This document shows positions 1-10,986 of a stretch of 64,000 nt of DNA, one piece after another. Under the pieces are notes generated by a model. The model was not told where the DNA came from. It saw nothing but the letters and a program-made list of their open reading frames with translations, and did no database searches. Position 1 is the first letter of the stretch, and each line of letters opens with the position of its first letter. A program made the position numbers and the translations under genes. Source of the stretch: Ctenosaura bakeri (lineage: Eukaryota > Chordata > Lepidosauria > Squamata > Iguanidae); NCBI GenBank assembly GCA_948474755.1, contig CAOLHI010003121.1, positions 124,001 through 188,000 on the forward strand, written 5' to 3'.

Positions 1-114
1 CAAAAATGTTTATATTCCCTCTTTATCTCTTCCCTCTTACTCCAACCCCATATCAAGAACATTTTTTTAAAAAAAGACAGTCTAAAAGAAACACTCCGTT
101 GTAATAAGACTAAG

Positions 115-310
115 GGCCTTCCCACACTACGCTGTCATAGTGCTTTGTTACACTTTCAACGTTCTTTGAAATTCTGGGGTTTGTATACTGAGGCCAAAGA
201 GCAATCTGGCTGAGAATTCTAAATGCACCTTCCTAAACTGCAAACTCCAAGATTCCATAGGATGTTGAAAGTGGAATAATAGTGCTAAAACAGTGAAGTG
301 TGGAAAGGCC
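115..310. mobile_element. Harbinger-like palindromic MITE (GGCC family A)
   Basis: About 196 bp with long inverted arms. The left arm starts GGCCTTCCCACACTA and the right arm ends in GTGTGGAAAGGCC. The arms hold the family signatures 'ctttcaac', 'tctggggtttgta' and, on the other side, 'ccataggatgttgaaagtgg'. No coding capacity. Other copies in this window are flanked by 3-bp duplications, which with GGCC ends suggests a PIF/Harbinger-type non-autonomous element. At this copy no clean duplication is visible. Confidence 0.7.
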
Positions 311-599
311 CTGTGCGAGAGGGTGCCATGGCTGGCATGCTTGGCAGTTGGATTATAACACTTCATTTGCAGGCCATGTGGCTGCACCATACATACCATA
401 CAGTCTTTGTCCAGTCACCTGTCCCAAGGTGTGCAGAGATATAGGTGTGAACCAAAAAGAATCAGAAGAACATCTCCATCTGGTTCTTTGAAAAAAAAAA
501 TTGTGAAAAAAAACCCACAAAAAATAACATGACAAACATAAAAGTGAAGGGAAAGGGGGGGGGGAACTTACATCTCTATTTTTCTCCAAATTTGTTATA
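311..599. other. unassigned sequence with poly-A and poly-G runs
   Basis: No gene is recognised. There is an A-rich run near 489-520 and a poly-G run near 554-563. It lies between the MITE and the L1 remnant. Confidence 0.5.
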
Positions 600-1320
600 C
601 ATAATATTACTTATACAATGTATTATAAATCATACTAGTTATATATTTTTGACTATATATATCTAAATCTCATTCTCATTCTACCAGTTGTTATTAACTA
701 AACCCATAATTAACATTTTCAAAACATACTATTAATAACTTCATTCTTATTTCTATCCTTTTCAAAATATAATATTCATAATTTCATTCTTATTTCTATC
801 CTAAACCATAACTATCATTGCCTATTTACTCTTATTACCCTACATACCAATATGCTATATATTTTTTCACCTATTCAACCCTAAATTAAATCTATCATTA
901 TAACTAAGTGTACCCCATCCCCAGAGCCTATTATACCTCAGATTATTCCACCTTCCTTCCAAAACTGTAACTCTTCCAAAAGTGTAACACCTTCCTCTTT
1001 TGCTAATAGCTTTCCCATGAATATCTTCTGTATTGCATCAAAATTGCTCCTTTCATTATTCCCTTTTTAACCTTAATTCCTCATGTTAACTTGTCATTAA
1101 TCGGAATTTGCCATTCTTCTTTATACCAATCCTCTATTTGAAAATCTGCTTGAATTTTCCATTTCCTTGATATAAGGAACCTTGCTACAGTTTGTAAATT
1201 TGTAATTAAATCCTTCATAGGTGCAATTAACTCCATCTGGTTCTTACTTGGGTCATATATGATATTTCTGGCCTGGATGGTAGCCACAACCTTCTTTTCC
1301 TGCCAGCTTGCAGGAATATA
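600..1320 (-). mobile_element. L1 LINE 3' end (ORF2 C-terminus and 3' tail), decayed
   Basis: On the minus strand, 1287 to 1081 encodes a 68-residue stretch resembling the C-terminal end of L1 ORF2. The pattern is a Trp-rich 'RFLISRKWK ... IEDWYKEEW' block followed by 'DKLT', where L1 proteins typically have a 'WK ... P(T/S)xEEWL' block. The AT-rich continuation towards position 600 fits the rest of the C-terminus and a 3' untranslated region. The reading frame is open only briefly and no reverse-transcriptase core is present, so this is a 5'-truncated dead copy. The outer limits are approximate. Assignment rests on a weak but characteristic motif. Confidence 0.5.
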
Positions 1321-1435
1321 TTACCTTCCTATGACCAATCTGAAGAGAAACCAAAGTATACCTTCCTATGAGTAAATAGGTGCTGATGGGACTGGCAAAG
1401 ACAGAAATGAAAAGGCAAAACCTCATTCCCGATTA

Positions 1436-1443
1436 GGCAAGAT
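1436..1443. repeat. target-site duplication of SPIN-like element, left copy
   Basis: GGCAAGAT directly precedes the element and recurs exactly at 2989-2996 directly after it. An 8-bp duplication is the hallmark of hAT transposition. Confidence 0.92.
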
Positions 1444-2988
1444 CAGCAGTTCTCAACTTGTGGGTTGCAACTCTTTTGGGGGTCAAACAACCCTTTCACA
1501 GGGGTTGCTTAAGACCATCAGAAAATACGTATATCCGATGGTCTTAGGTTCCATTTCCTCCTCAGTGGTGGTGCGCAAGCGCGAGCCACGCACTCGCGTC
1601 TTCCCGCCCCCTTTGAAGTACCTCACAAAAGAAAATTTTCTTGGCATTGAGCGAGAGTGAGTTGGAAGGGCCATCTCTGACCAGCCACTCCGAGGCTCAA
1701 CGCTAAAAACATCTAGTATAAGGAAGTCTGAGAAGGCAAGTATTAAAACGAAGGTGAAAGGAAAATTACCTGGTAAGGCAGTTAAGTCTGTTGAGGGCGG
1801 GCAACGGCTCCCAACCGCTCCTTTAACTTCCGGCGGCCATGTTGAAAAGAGGCATTCAGTAAGCAAGGGAGGGGGCTATGAGAGGAAAGAGCTCTCCTGA
1901 CCAATCCAAGCTTGCCAGCAACACAACCAATCACACTCAAGCATGCGAGCAGCCTCTGCCAGGGGAAATGGCCGCCCCTCAGTCAGCAGTTCCTGGCCCT
2001 TCTGTCTGAGCGAATGCAGTAGCGCAGGGCAATTTAGCATTGTGTGTGGTGTCCTTATTCACTAGGAGTCAAACTGCAATGCCTATGGAACGTAAAGGAG
2101 TAAGATTTGAACCTCCTGTGTCCTCCATGTCTTCCCAGGGGAATGTGTCTGAGGGTAGTAGGGAGGGGATAAGACAAATGATTGCTGAAGAAATGGAGGT
2201 GCGTGTTCATAGGCAAACAGTATTAGTGAAATGATTTCACAAAATACATAACAAGTTTTTAATGTATTGCAAGTTGGACAATTCATTGAATTTGAATGTA
2301 ATGTCATTATAAAGCAGTTAACAAACTACTTCAATGAATCCTTCATTTTCACGTGATTTTCCTGATGATACAAAAATTATTCAAGCTGAATCAAATGATG
2401 CTGGTGTGTGTTTACCAAAAAAGTCTACCTGTAGGTCCAAAGTGACGAGAGTTGAGGAATCTGCTTTGTCACACTCTGAACAAATCAACACTGAATCTGA
2501 AAGTGATGAGGAACCAGATTTGGCAGATACTCATGGGGATAATGACTCTAAATCAGATGGTTCTATTTCCGAGGAGGAGGATGCAGAAGATGATAACAAA
2601 GTGAGATTATTTTCCTCAGATTCTTTTAAAAATTTGCTGAAAAAGGTGTTGGTAACTCTGGGACTGGACAGTCTGGAGAATGCCACTTCAGATATTGATA
2701 AAAACAAGAATGTTGCATCAATTATAAGGAATAAGCCTACAAAATCTAGTGTCATTCCCATGCCAGATTTATTTTTGGATTTAATTCAGTCTGAATGCAG
2801 TGAAACCAAATCTTCAAACTTTATATCATTTATGATGGACTAAATATCAGATATTTACATTATGATTCATAAGAGTAGCAAAATTACAGTTATGAAGTAG
2901 CAACGAAAATAATTTTATGGTTGGGGATCACCACAACATCAGGAACTGTATTAAAGGGTTGTGGCATTAGGAAGGTTGAGAACCACTG
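1444..2988. mobile_element. SPIN-like hAT DNA transposon, non-autonomous, about 1.55 kb
   Basis: The left end is CAGCAGTTCTCAACTTGTGG and the right end is GGTTGAGAACCACTG, so the terminal inverted repeats are CAG...TTCTCAAC / GTTGAGAA...CTG. This matches what I know of SPIN (Space Invaders) hAT elements, including the internal palindrome around 1513-1548 ('gaccatc ... gatggtc') and the 3' part with 'ggttggggatcaccacaac' and 'ttaaagggttg'. Perfect 8-bp duplications GGCAAGAT flank it. A full SPIN encodes a hAT transposase of several hundred residues; none is visible here. Instead the middle holds a GC-rich leader and a decayed acidic reading frame (separate entry). SPIN elements are known for horizontal spread among tetrapods, including lizards. 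Identification of the termini is firm; the origin of the cargo is inference. Confidence 0.85.
1709..2843 (+). pseudogene. decayed gag-like reading frame inside the SPIN-like element
   Basis: Coding-like sequence runs in pieces. One open piece from about 1709 to 1900 is rich in Lys/Ser and lacks an ATG. A second frame runs from 1896 and is cut by a TGA near 2008. An open stretch follows at 2040-2234 (64 residues) and then, in the same frame after several stops, a 169-residue stretch at 2334-2843. The last stretch has a long acidic Ser/Asp/Glu region (about residues 50-90), a hydrophobic helix-like segment 'FKNLLKKVLVTLGL', and near its C-terminus 'IPMPDLFLDLIQSE'. The basic-then-acidic layout and the last motif recall ORF1/gag of DIRS-type retroelements and the related LAP2-like gag sequences of reptile genomes. 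That comparison is from memory and weak. It is not a hAT transposase: no BED finger or hAT dimerisation block is seen. Confidence 0.4.
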
Positions 2989-2996
2989 GGCAAGAT
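2989..2996. repeat. target-site duplication of SPIN-like element, right copy
   Basis: GGCAAGAT is identical to positions 1436-1443 and abuts the right terminal inverted repeat ending in CACTG. Confidence 0.92.
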
Positions 2997-3148
2997 GAAG
3001 CAGTTTTGACTTCACCATAATAACAATCTGTTGATATGCTGGTACTCTTTTGTCTTTTTAAAAAAAATCCTTATCACACAGGTCATTACATTAGCAAATG
3101 TGGGCTCCCTACTCCCCCTTCTCCTTTTGTGTTCCTGCAGAAAACTAA

Positions 3149-3533
3149 GGCCCTTTCTGTACCTTACCATTTTCTGTTGTCTTCTCATCACAAGCAGGAC
3201 CTCAACACTCCCTTCCTCACCCAGCTGGCTGCCTGGGGAAGATTAGTGCAAAAGATCTTTCCTTCAGCAATGCAGCCAGCCACATGCTGTGCTGCACTGG
3301 GACAGGAAGTACATAGATCGTGCTTCCACTGTTTCTGCATGGCTGCCAGCAATCGGAACATTGTGCAATCGAGGGCCATTACCAGATTTTTTCTGGTAAT
3401 GGAATATCCCACAATTGTGATGAGTGGAGACGCATTGGCAGCACGACTGTGATGATGTCCTGTGAATGCACAGCTCACAGACTGGCAGCAATGCATCCCT
3501 GTCACAAGGCAGAAATGTCGGGAAGAAATGGCC
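3149..3533. mobile_element. Harbinger-like MITE (GGCCC family B) with central hairpin
   Basis: It starts GGCCCTTTCTG and ends GAAATGGCC, with TAA on both sides (3146-3148 and 3534-3536). The centre near 3378-3408 holds the hairpin 'ccattaccag ... ctggtaatgg'. About 385 bp. Short reading frames on both strands are by-products of the palindrome. The TAA duplication fits PIF/Harbinger insertion. Confidence 0.7.
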
Positions 3534-3536
3534 TAA

Positions 3537-4319
3537 GACTCTTTGGCTAAACCACGTACCATTTATTTTCTTCTTTATCCACTCCTATTAGTATACAATT
3601 TCTGCCAAAGTTCTCTTGAGAATGCAAGGACTTAATGTCCCCCACATGAATGTATATCAGATCTGCAGAATGTATGTTCAGCTAAGATGTGGGGTTCAGC
3701 CAGCCACATAACAGAAACACTAGAGACATGCTAAATTTCCCATTTTTCAGATGTTGATTGGGACACATCAAGGGCCCAGCAGGCCATCTAGTAAACTGCT
3801 TTCATTCCAGTAGATCACAAGTTGTATAGGTCAGGTGCTCATACAGGTTGCTGTTTCAGCCACAACATTATTACCCTTTAGCTTGCCCCTGTTTCCTTCA
3901 CAGGCATAGCCAATCTGGCATCAGCAGGCTGCTACCAGTGCTCTCTGTGTAATCATGATAAAATTTAAAAATTTGCTCTCTGCTCCCATCTGCTGGCTTT
4001 TCTAACCAAAAGAGCAAGTAAGGAAAAAAAAGGATGTGTGTGATTCACATCAAAAAAGAGCAAGATAGCAAGTGGACTACTTCAGTTAATTTAAAAATAT
4101 GTATTCTACAGAAAGGGCTGAAGAAAATTAGTGTCCACAACATCAGGTGACATTGGATAGACTAGAACAAGCAGATGCTTTGAATCTTTTCAATGCCTTT
4201 TATCACCTGCATGGAAATGGAACAGTGTGCACCATGCCAGTCAGCTCTTTATGGAGGCTTCTCTTGAATACAAGGACGCAAAAGTGAAGTTCATGATAAT
4301 GAAAAGGCTGCAAGGAAAG
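3537..4319. other. unassigned intergenic DNA
   Basis: No gene, splice-flanked exon or recognisable repeat was found between the two MITEs. Confidence 0.5.
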
Positions 4320-4322
4320 TGT

Positions 4323-4476
4323 GACCATTTCCGCACTAGACTGTTATAATGCTATTATTCCACTTTCAACATCCTATGGAATCCTTTTGGCACCTCCCTA
4401 AACTGCAAACCCCAGGATTCCATAGGAGGTTGAAAGTGAAATAACAGCATTATAACAGTCTAGTGCAGAAATGGCC
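4323..4476. mobile_element. Harbinger-like palindromic MITE (family A), short copy
   Basis: The inverted arms run from GACCATTTCCGCACTAGACT to GTCTAGTGCAGAAATGGCC. The arms pair almost end to end, with little spacer around 4390. TGT flanks both sides (4320-4322 and 4477-4479), consistent with a 3-bp target duplication. 154 bp, no coding potential. Confidence 0.75.
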
Positions 4477-4479
4477 TGT

Positions 4480-6030
4480 GTTTTCTTCCACACACCTGCA
4501 GCTGGTAGCTGTCAGATATTTAAAGAGTAATTCAAAGAAACTAATTTTATTGCTTTTTGAGATATGAGAAAGACAAGCATTGCTTTTAAAATCTAACTAA
4601 AATGGTAACTGCCGTTTAAAGGCTTGCAAATGTAACTGTAGTTAATGACTTTGAAAAAGCAGTTTCCAAGGCTCTGGATCCCATGAAGTGTTCTCAGAAT
4701 TTGAGATCAGTTGAAGCTGGCTTTGAATGTTGCAAGAGGCAGCAGAACAGGAAGTTCTGATCAGCTGCTTTTCCTAGTAGTGGGCTTCAAATAATGCTCA
4801 AAAAGTGCAGTGTCCCAAAAGCAACTTGCATGGTGGGTACACAGCTTAATCTGCAGCTTGTGCTTTTTCTCCATTAAACATCTTTCCTAAATGTGACACT
4901 GAAAGCACAGCAAAAAGGAAGCATAACTGACTAGTGCTTTCTGCTTGTTTGGAATACCTGAGGCATCTTAAAAACTAAAGCTTGGCAGATAGTGTCAGAA
5001 CACAGACCAAAGTAGGATTGCATTGTAGTGGGTCCAAAGGGCATGGATAAATGACTCATGGAATTGTTTGTTTGTTTGTTTCCCCTCCAGCTTTGTTAAA
5101 AGAGACTGTAATTTGTGGATTAATAGATGTTTGGTTCACATAGTATCGATACCAGTAAGGGAGAAAATACATATTATTTAAAAGTGTAACTATTACTGAT
5201 CTATGTCTCTCCTCCTACTCCATATGTGCCAGCAATATTTAGTTAAAAGCCATGGGAGGGGTGCACATTTACAATAGTATTTAGTCTCACCCTTAGAACA
5301 TTTTATGTATGTCTCAGAAGACTGTTCAGAACTTCTGGTGGCTTCATATGTGAATATTGTGCTTCAGGCCTAAAACCCTATAAAGGTGTTTTCTAAATCC
5401 AACTTTATATGTAAACTTCATGTGGAGATGGCACTTTGCACAAGTAGCATTGACACATGAACAAGCAATACTGGCAATAAGGCAATGCGGTATTTATTTG
5501 AATGCCTTTTGAAATACCTTTTATTTTTGTTTTAGATGCTGATTCATGCATATAAAAGGCAACCAACCACACACCAAATTGCACAATTAAATTAAACTTA
5601 TGTTCTATATGCAAACTCTATTCCATCCATCAATCAATCAATCCAGGAGAGGACACTGTGAAAAATGTTATAAGTAGTATTTGCCTGCCACCCACTGGCC
5701 ATTCACCACTATTGCCAGAACTACCTGGCAATAATCTGCTAAGATAATAGTTGGAAGCACAAGTAACAGAGAGGAAGTGAGGCACATGTTGGACATTCTT
5801 AAGGAATCATTTTCAGCCCCTTTGTATGGGTCAAGAAGAATAAAAGGCAAGCTGAACAAAACTTGGAGGAATCCTTATGGCTTTCAAGAGCACTTTGGGG
5901 AGTGAGAGACTTTGGGGAGTGGGACAGTTGCATTTCTATTACTTCTTCATAATTAATACTTAGTCCTTGGTCTTCAACATGGTTTTGCCACTAGGGGAAA
6001 TCCATTCAATGTTCCTCCTTTGCTCCAGGG
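4480..6030. other. unassigned intergenic DNA with small simple repeats
   Basis: There is a GTTT run near 5067-5080 and a CAAT-type run near 5627-5642. No gene or clear interspersed repeat is recognised. Confidence 0.5.
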
Positions 6031-6031
6031 T

Positions 6032-6176
6032 AGAGTTACCAGAGTGAAAGTTGGACAGGGCTTTAATGTTGGTGTAGAAGAAGGAATTTCACAGATTTTG
6101 CTCGTTACCTGGTTGCATGACAAGCAAAACATAAAAGATAAAGGAACCCTCTCTAGTTTTCAGTCTGGAAACTCTA
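6032..6176. mobile_element. palindromic MITE (AGGGTTACCA type), deleted copy
   Basis: It matches the element at 7463-7642: 'gttaccagagtgaaag', 'tgtagaagaaggaatttc', 'ttacctggttgcatgacaag' and 'agttttcagtctgg' occur in the same order. The second arm is shortened relative to that copy. Confidence 0.5.
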
Positions 6177-6179
6177 TGG

Positions 6180-7460
6180 GACATTTTGACTCCACAACAC
6201 ATCTGAGGAAGGACACTACATCATGACATATTATTAATTTAGGTGCATTGTGCACAGAAATACACTGGCTTGTCATCAACATTAGGCATCTCTCGGCTTC
6301 ATCTACATTTTTTTTAAAAAAAAGTCAAGTTCTTTCTGTCCCATAACCACTACAACTTTTCATAAACTTTTACCAAAACCAAAATGAAAGTCCTACCAAT
6401 TTGTACTGGATGTATTCAAGAGGTACAACATTTCTCAGGATGGAGAGGACCACCACCATACTTCTATGCCAGAAGGCCAGGAAGCGGGGAGAGAATTGCC
6501 TGCCAATTACAATTCTCCAATTCAACATCATAAAGACGGTTGAATACCAGGCTTGCAAATTGCAATAGCTAAGCATTCAAAACCTTCTCCATGCATTACC
6601 TTTAGCCACTTCCCTTTTCACAAAGTCTTGACTTCTTTTCATCTCAAATTTGATGCATTCTTATCAAATACTAACTGAAACAGATGTCTCACCCATCCCT
6701 AGGTGGCATAGCTATCTTAAGGAAACTTTTCAGTGCTCTCCTCAGTTTGTGGCTGGCAACTCCCAGCCCAATGGGGGAAAAAGTTGCTCCTAGTGCTGCC
6801 ATTTTAGTTCTCTCACACTGTGTCTCAAGGTCAAGTGAAGCACTGTCAAGGCAAAGAACACAAAATAGAATTATCCCAAGTGGAGCTATCACTGCCCAGA
6901 GGGATTCTGCCCATTTCTCCTCTTCACTGTTCCTGAGAGGGCTTCACTGCTCCCAACTGTTCATGGGGATATTTGATGTTTTTGCCACTGTCCCCAATTG
7001 GCCCATCTGGGGAGACAGCAGATAGCACCTCCAAACCTGGTGTTTGTTCTGGGGGAGCCTCATTTCCTCCTACAATACACATGAAAGGATGCCATGACAT
7101 AGAGTCCTTCTCCAGAATCTCAGCTGGACAAAAATGGTACTGGGATGAGAGTACATAGCTATGATTCCTTTCATTCAGTGACCAAATAGGTTCAAAAAAA
7201 AAAAAAAAGGAAAAAGAAAAGAAAAGAATGTTGGTAGTAGTTGTAGAAGAAAAAGACACTACTACAACCACTGCCACCATCCTGGATCGATATAACTTGT
7301 TCCCTGTTTTTGAAGACCTTTAGGATTTCTTCAGCTTACTCCTTCCTGACCAGCATTGGATGTACACTTTGTGAATGCTTATTTAACCAGTTGCGAGAAA
7401 TGGCTTGTATTTATTCCAGTCCAATGAGCACCTGGGTTTCAGAATCCTACCCTGTTACAG
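6180..7460. other. unassigned intergenic DNA, A-rich run
   Basis: The only obvious structure is a purine run at about 7193-7230 (poly-A, then AAAAG-type). No gene is recognised. Confidence 0.5.
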
Positions 7461-7462
7461 AT

Positions 7463-7642
7463 AGGGTTACCAAAGTGAAAACTGGAGAACACGCTGTCTC
7501 TTTAATGGTTGTGTAGAGGAGGGAATTTCAGCAGGTATTAACAGTTACCTGGCTGCATGACAAACAACACCTGCTGAAAATCCCTCCTCTGTGCAACCAC
7601 TACAAGGATAAGAGCTCTGTCTGGTTTTCAATCTGGCAACTC
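7463..7642. mobile_element. palindromic MITE (AGGGTTACCA type)
   Basis: The arm from 'gggttaccaaagtgaaaac' pairs with 'gttttcaatctggcaactc' at the other end. The inner segments 'gaatttcagcaggt' and 'acctgctgaaaatccc' also pair, so the whole 180 bp folds back on itself. No coding capacity. This is the more complete of two copies here. Confidence 0.6.
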
Positions 7643-7963
7643 AAATTACAGATCTATACACTCATATACATGTAATGGAGTATATGTATTCATACAGGAG
7701 CTTCTGAGTGATAGCATAATATCCCTTTGCCCTCAGAAGGGCATGTCTTTGCTTGGCTGAACAGATGGGAGACGTTGTAGTCTTTCTTGTATTTTAGCTT
7801 CTTGATTAACAAATAGCAGCAATAAAGGATATTTAGATCTTAGGAAAACAGATGGCTTTTTACAGAGCTGAATCTTAAGGTCTGTTGGCTGCTAGTCCTG
7901 ATCTAGAATGCAGCTGTAGGCCTCAGCCTGCAACCTATCTCTAGATGAATGCTGCACTTCAGG

Positions 7964-8340
7964 GGGCCCTTTCACACTACACAGTTACAGCACTTTGATT
8001 CCACTTTAACTGCCATGGTTACCATATTTGCCGGTGTATAAGATGCACCCCATTTATATGTCAGCAAATACTATTTGCCAGTGTATAAGACACACTGGCG
8101 TATAAGACACACTCCATTTCCAAATAGTATTTTTCAGGGGGGGGAGTGAGTCTAATACGCCAGCAAATAGGGTACATCCTATGGAATCTTGGGATTTACA
8201 GTTTAAGGATAGGCATTTAGAATACTCATTCAGGGAGCTCTAGTGCCCCACCAAACTACCAATCCCAGGATTCCACAGGATGGTACCATGGCAATTAAAG
8301 TAGAGTCATAGTGCTGTAACTGCACAGCATGAAAGGGACT
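7964..8340. mobile_element. palindromic MITE (GGGCCC, 'ccatgg' family) interrupted by a second MITE
   Basis: The arms run from GGGCCCTTTCACACTACAC to 'gtgctgtaactgcacagcatgaaaggga'. Inside the arms 'ttccactttaactgccatgg' pairs with 'ccatggcaattaaagta'. A foreign 151-bp element sits at 8022-8172, splitting the left arm. The same family recurs at 51165-51386. Confidence 0.65.
8022..8172. mobile_element. TA-flanked MITE nested in the 8-kb MITE
   Basis: The terminal inverted repeats are CCATATTTGCCGG and CCAGCAAATAGGG (reverse complement CCCTATTTGCTGG). TA flanks both sides at 8020-8021 and 8173-8174. The interior repeats 'gtgtataaga(c)acac'. The TA duplication points to a Tc1/mariner-type element. 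The outer MITE's own intact right arm ('ggatggtaccatggc') shows what the empty site looked like. Confidence 0.6.
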
Positions 8341-8344
8341 GAGG

Positions 8345-8960
8345 AGTGCCAATTTTAACTCACTAATGACCTGGAATTATTTACAATGGAAGCACTGAGT
8401 GGAAATATAAATTGTAGCTATCCAGTACTGAATGCTGAGAAAAAAATAAAAGAAGAAGCCATGGCAAATACTAGCTAGCAGTTGGTCCTGATGGAATTCT
8501 GGCACCTGCCTAAGGAAACAGCATCATACATTATTGGTCTGACCATACCACGATGGGAGATACGGAGGCAACTGCATCCGGCAAGTAGTGGCATCACACA
8601 AGCTCTTCCTCCTGATCCCATTTTCCACTATTGGAGGGCAGAGTTCCGTGTACCATGTAGAAGTCTCTAAGTTAGCTTGTTGCCCTCAAGGCTTGGTAGA
8701 AGATATGGTCACAGCACTAGCCTTGGAGTATAATTCACTTGCCATTTCAGTTGGCTTCAATAAAAGGGAATGAAAAAGTGCCATCCTTATGTGCCTCAGG
8801 TGGCAAAATGTCATGAAATGGGCCTTTCCATTATAACACTGCACCTGTGCTTACATTAATAGATCTAAGTGCCCCCGTAAGCCACCTAGGTCTCCATGCA
8901 GAGATTACAAGATTTTTAATCCTGCTATATCTGTACAAGAGGGAAAATGCTAAGCATATT
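8345..8960. other. unassigned intergenic DNA
   Basis: No gene or recognisable repeat. Short open frames have no protein-family features. Confidence 0.4.
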
Positions 8961-8967
8961 GACCACA

Positions 8968-9210
8968 GCCAGTGTGGCATAGTGGTTTGAGGGTTGGGCA
9001 GTGTGGCGTAGTGGTTTGAGTGTTGGGCAATGACTCTGGAAACCAGGGTTCAAATCCCCCCTCGACCAACCCACTGAGTGACCTCAGGCAGACTATGCTC
9101 TCTTAGCCTGAGAGGGAGGCAAAGACAATCCCCCTCCCAAACAAATCTTGCTAAGAAAATCACATGGTAGATTCACTTTAGTGTTTCCATAAGGACACAC
9201 AACAACAAAT
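8968..9210 (+). mobile_element. tRNA-derived SINE with duplicated head
   Basis: The B-box-like 'gggttcaaatcccc' sits near 9046 and the A-box-like 'tggcgtagtggtttgagtg' near 9003. The 3' end carries 'cataaggacacacaacaacaa', the usual tail of this SINE. The head is present twice in tandem: 'cagtgtggcatagtggtttg' at about 8970 and 'cagtgtggcgtagtggtttg' at about 9000. The family has several minus-strand copies in the window. Confidence 0.75.
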
Positions 9211-9214
9211 ATTG

Positions 9215-10780
9215 GCCACTCTGTGCTAACCTGGAAGAAAAAAAATGAGGCCATGGCAGAGAAAAGAAACCTGCCTCTTTATATCCTAACACTATCCCCT
9301 GATAGCATCACCTTGGCAGTCTTAATGCTTAATGCTTCATTAAAATGTTGTTCACTCTCATTAGTCATTCTGTTCTTGACAATACCTTTTGGCACTGAGC
9401 TGAACATGCTGTTCAAAAACATGACCAGCACTGTGCAAATTTCCTGCAGCTCAGATGGTTTCTAGCCCCTACCTCTTTCAACAATTCCTGAAATGACCAA
9501 CTCATTGCGGAGGCTACAGCTGGATGGCCTGATTGTTAGCTCAGAAGCATCTGACACTGCTCTTCCTCCACTCCGCTGCTTACTCTATGTGGTGCTGCTG
9601 CCCACTGGAGGAAAAGTGACTCAGATTCCCAGCACAACTGTATCTTCCCAGCAGCAATTACATTGCAAAGCAGTCCCAGGTTTTACAGAACAGAGAATGC
9701 ATGGAACAGGAGGAGAAAGATGAGGTTTTTCCTCTGCTCAGCCCTGTAATTGAAGTTGCCTAATTGTTTTTCAGCATTTCTTCCAGCATCCCTGTTCACT
9801 GCAGGCTGGTTTTGTGTTATCTCTTCACAGAACAGTGCTTATTGTTCTTTGAAAACACAAAGAGTTCTCCCCTTCCCTTCCTTTTGCTCATTGTTTTTGT
9901 TTTGTTTCGTTTCTCCTTTAGAAGAGGTGGGAGTTCCTTTATTTACAGAGGCTAGCCCTGGCAAGGAGGATCTAAAATATTCATAAATAATAGGATGCTG
10001 ATAAAGTGTGAGACAAGGGGGAGAGGTTGCAACAGCCAGATAATGTGGAAGGGAAGAACTGTACACAAGTATGGTTCAGGTGATGAGCTCAAAGGGCAGA
10101 TTTTGTACCACTTCCTTAGTGATATGTTTATTGTTTGAGTCTCAGAGTTTAGTTTAACTCAGCTCAGTCTTGGATCTTCTTGACACGAAATGCTTTAAAG
10201 GGATTCAACCAGCATGGAAATTTAACTGTTGATGAGTCTTCCTCCCCATCCTCATTAATTTTAGTCTGGATTTTCTTTACTAGTTTTAATTTAGTCCAAA
10301 CTATGCACAAGAGAAAGAGAAAAAGATCAACAAACTTGGGATAATCTACAGATCTGCAGAATACAAACCAATCTGCAAGACTGTTTGTTGTTTGTAATAA
10401 TAAAGAGTTTTTTTGTTTTTGTTTTTTTAAAAAACAGACTGGTAACTCAGTAGCACAGAATACAGAATGACTGAGAGGAGAAAAACATGAACTTATGAGA
10501 GGAAAGGTTGAATAGAATAAAGTCACTGGAATAGAATAGGACTGACATATACAGTATGTGTATGAAGGCGTATGTGCTCCTGGCTCTTATAACTGTCTCC
10601 TACCTACCTGTCCCTTCCATCCCAATATCACAATAGAATCTAAGCACCAGGACCTTGAACTGTTCCCCCTCCATAAGACCAACAGAGGCAATAGCTTTTT
10701 TAATGTGGTTGGGTTCTTTAAAATTAAAAAAGCATCTTTTCTCCCAGGTAGTTTGCAATTGCATAGCCTTCCTCAAGACT
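9215..10780. other. unassigned intergenic DNA
   Basis: No gene is recognised. There are T-rich runs near 9890-9915 and 10410-10430. Open frames of 60-120 codons lack any conserved motif. Confidence 0.45.
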
Positions 10781-10782
10781 TA

Positions 10783-10983
10783 GGCTATTTCTGCACTATG
10801 CTGTTATAGTGCTATTATTTCACTTTCAACATCCTATGGGACCCTGGGGTTTGCAGTTTAGAGAGGGGCATTCAGAATTTTCAGCCAGAGAGCTCTTTGG
10901 CCTCAGTAAACTACACATCCCAGAATTCCATAGGATGCTGAAAGTGGAATAATAGTACTTCAACAGTGTAGTGCGGAAAGGCC
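10783..10983. mobile_element. Harbinger-like palindromic MITE (family A)
   Basis: The ends are GGCTATTTCTGCACTATGCT and GTGTAGTGCGGAAAGGCC. The arms carry 'ctttcaacatcctatgg' and its complement. Flanking triplets are TTA and TTG, a possible decayed 3-bp duplication. 201 bp. Confidence 0.75.
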
Positions 10984-10986
10984 TTG

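Noticed and set aside
3149..3533. Several overlapping short open frames of 70-140 codons on both strands
   Set aside because: They fall inside a palindromic MITE and have no protein-family signature.
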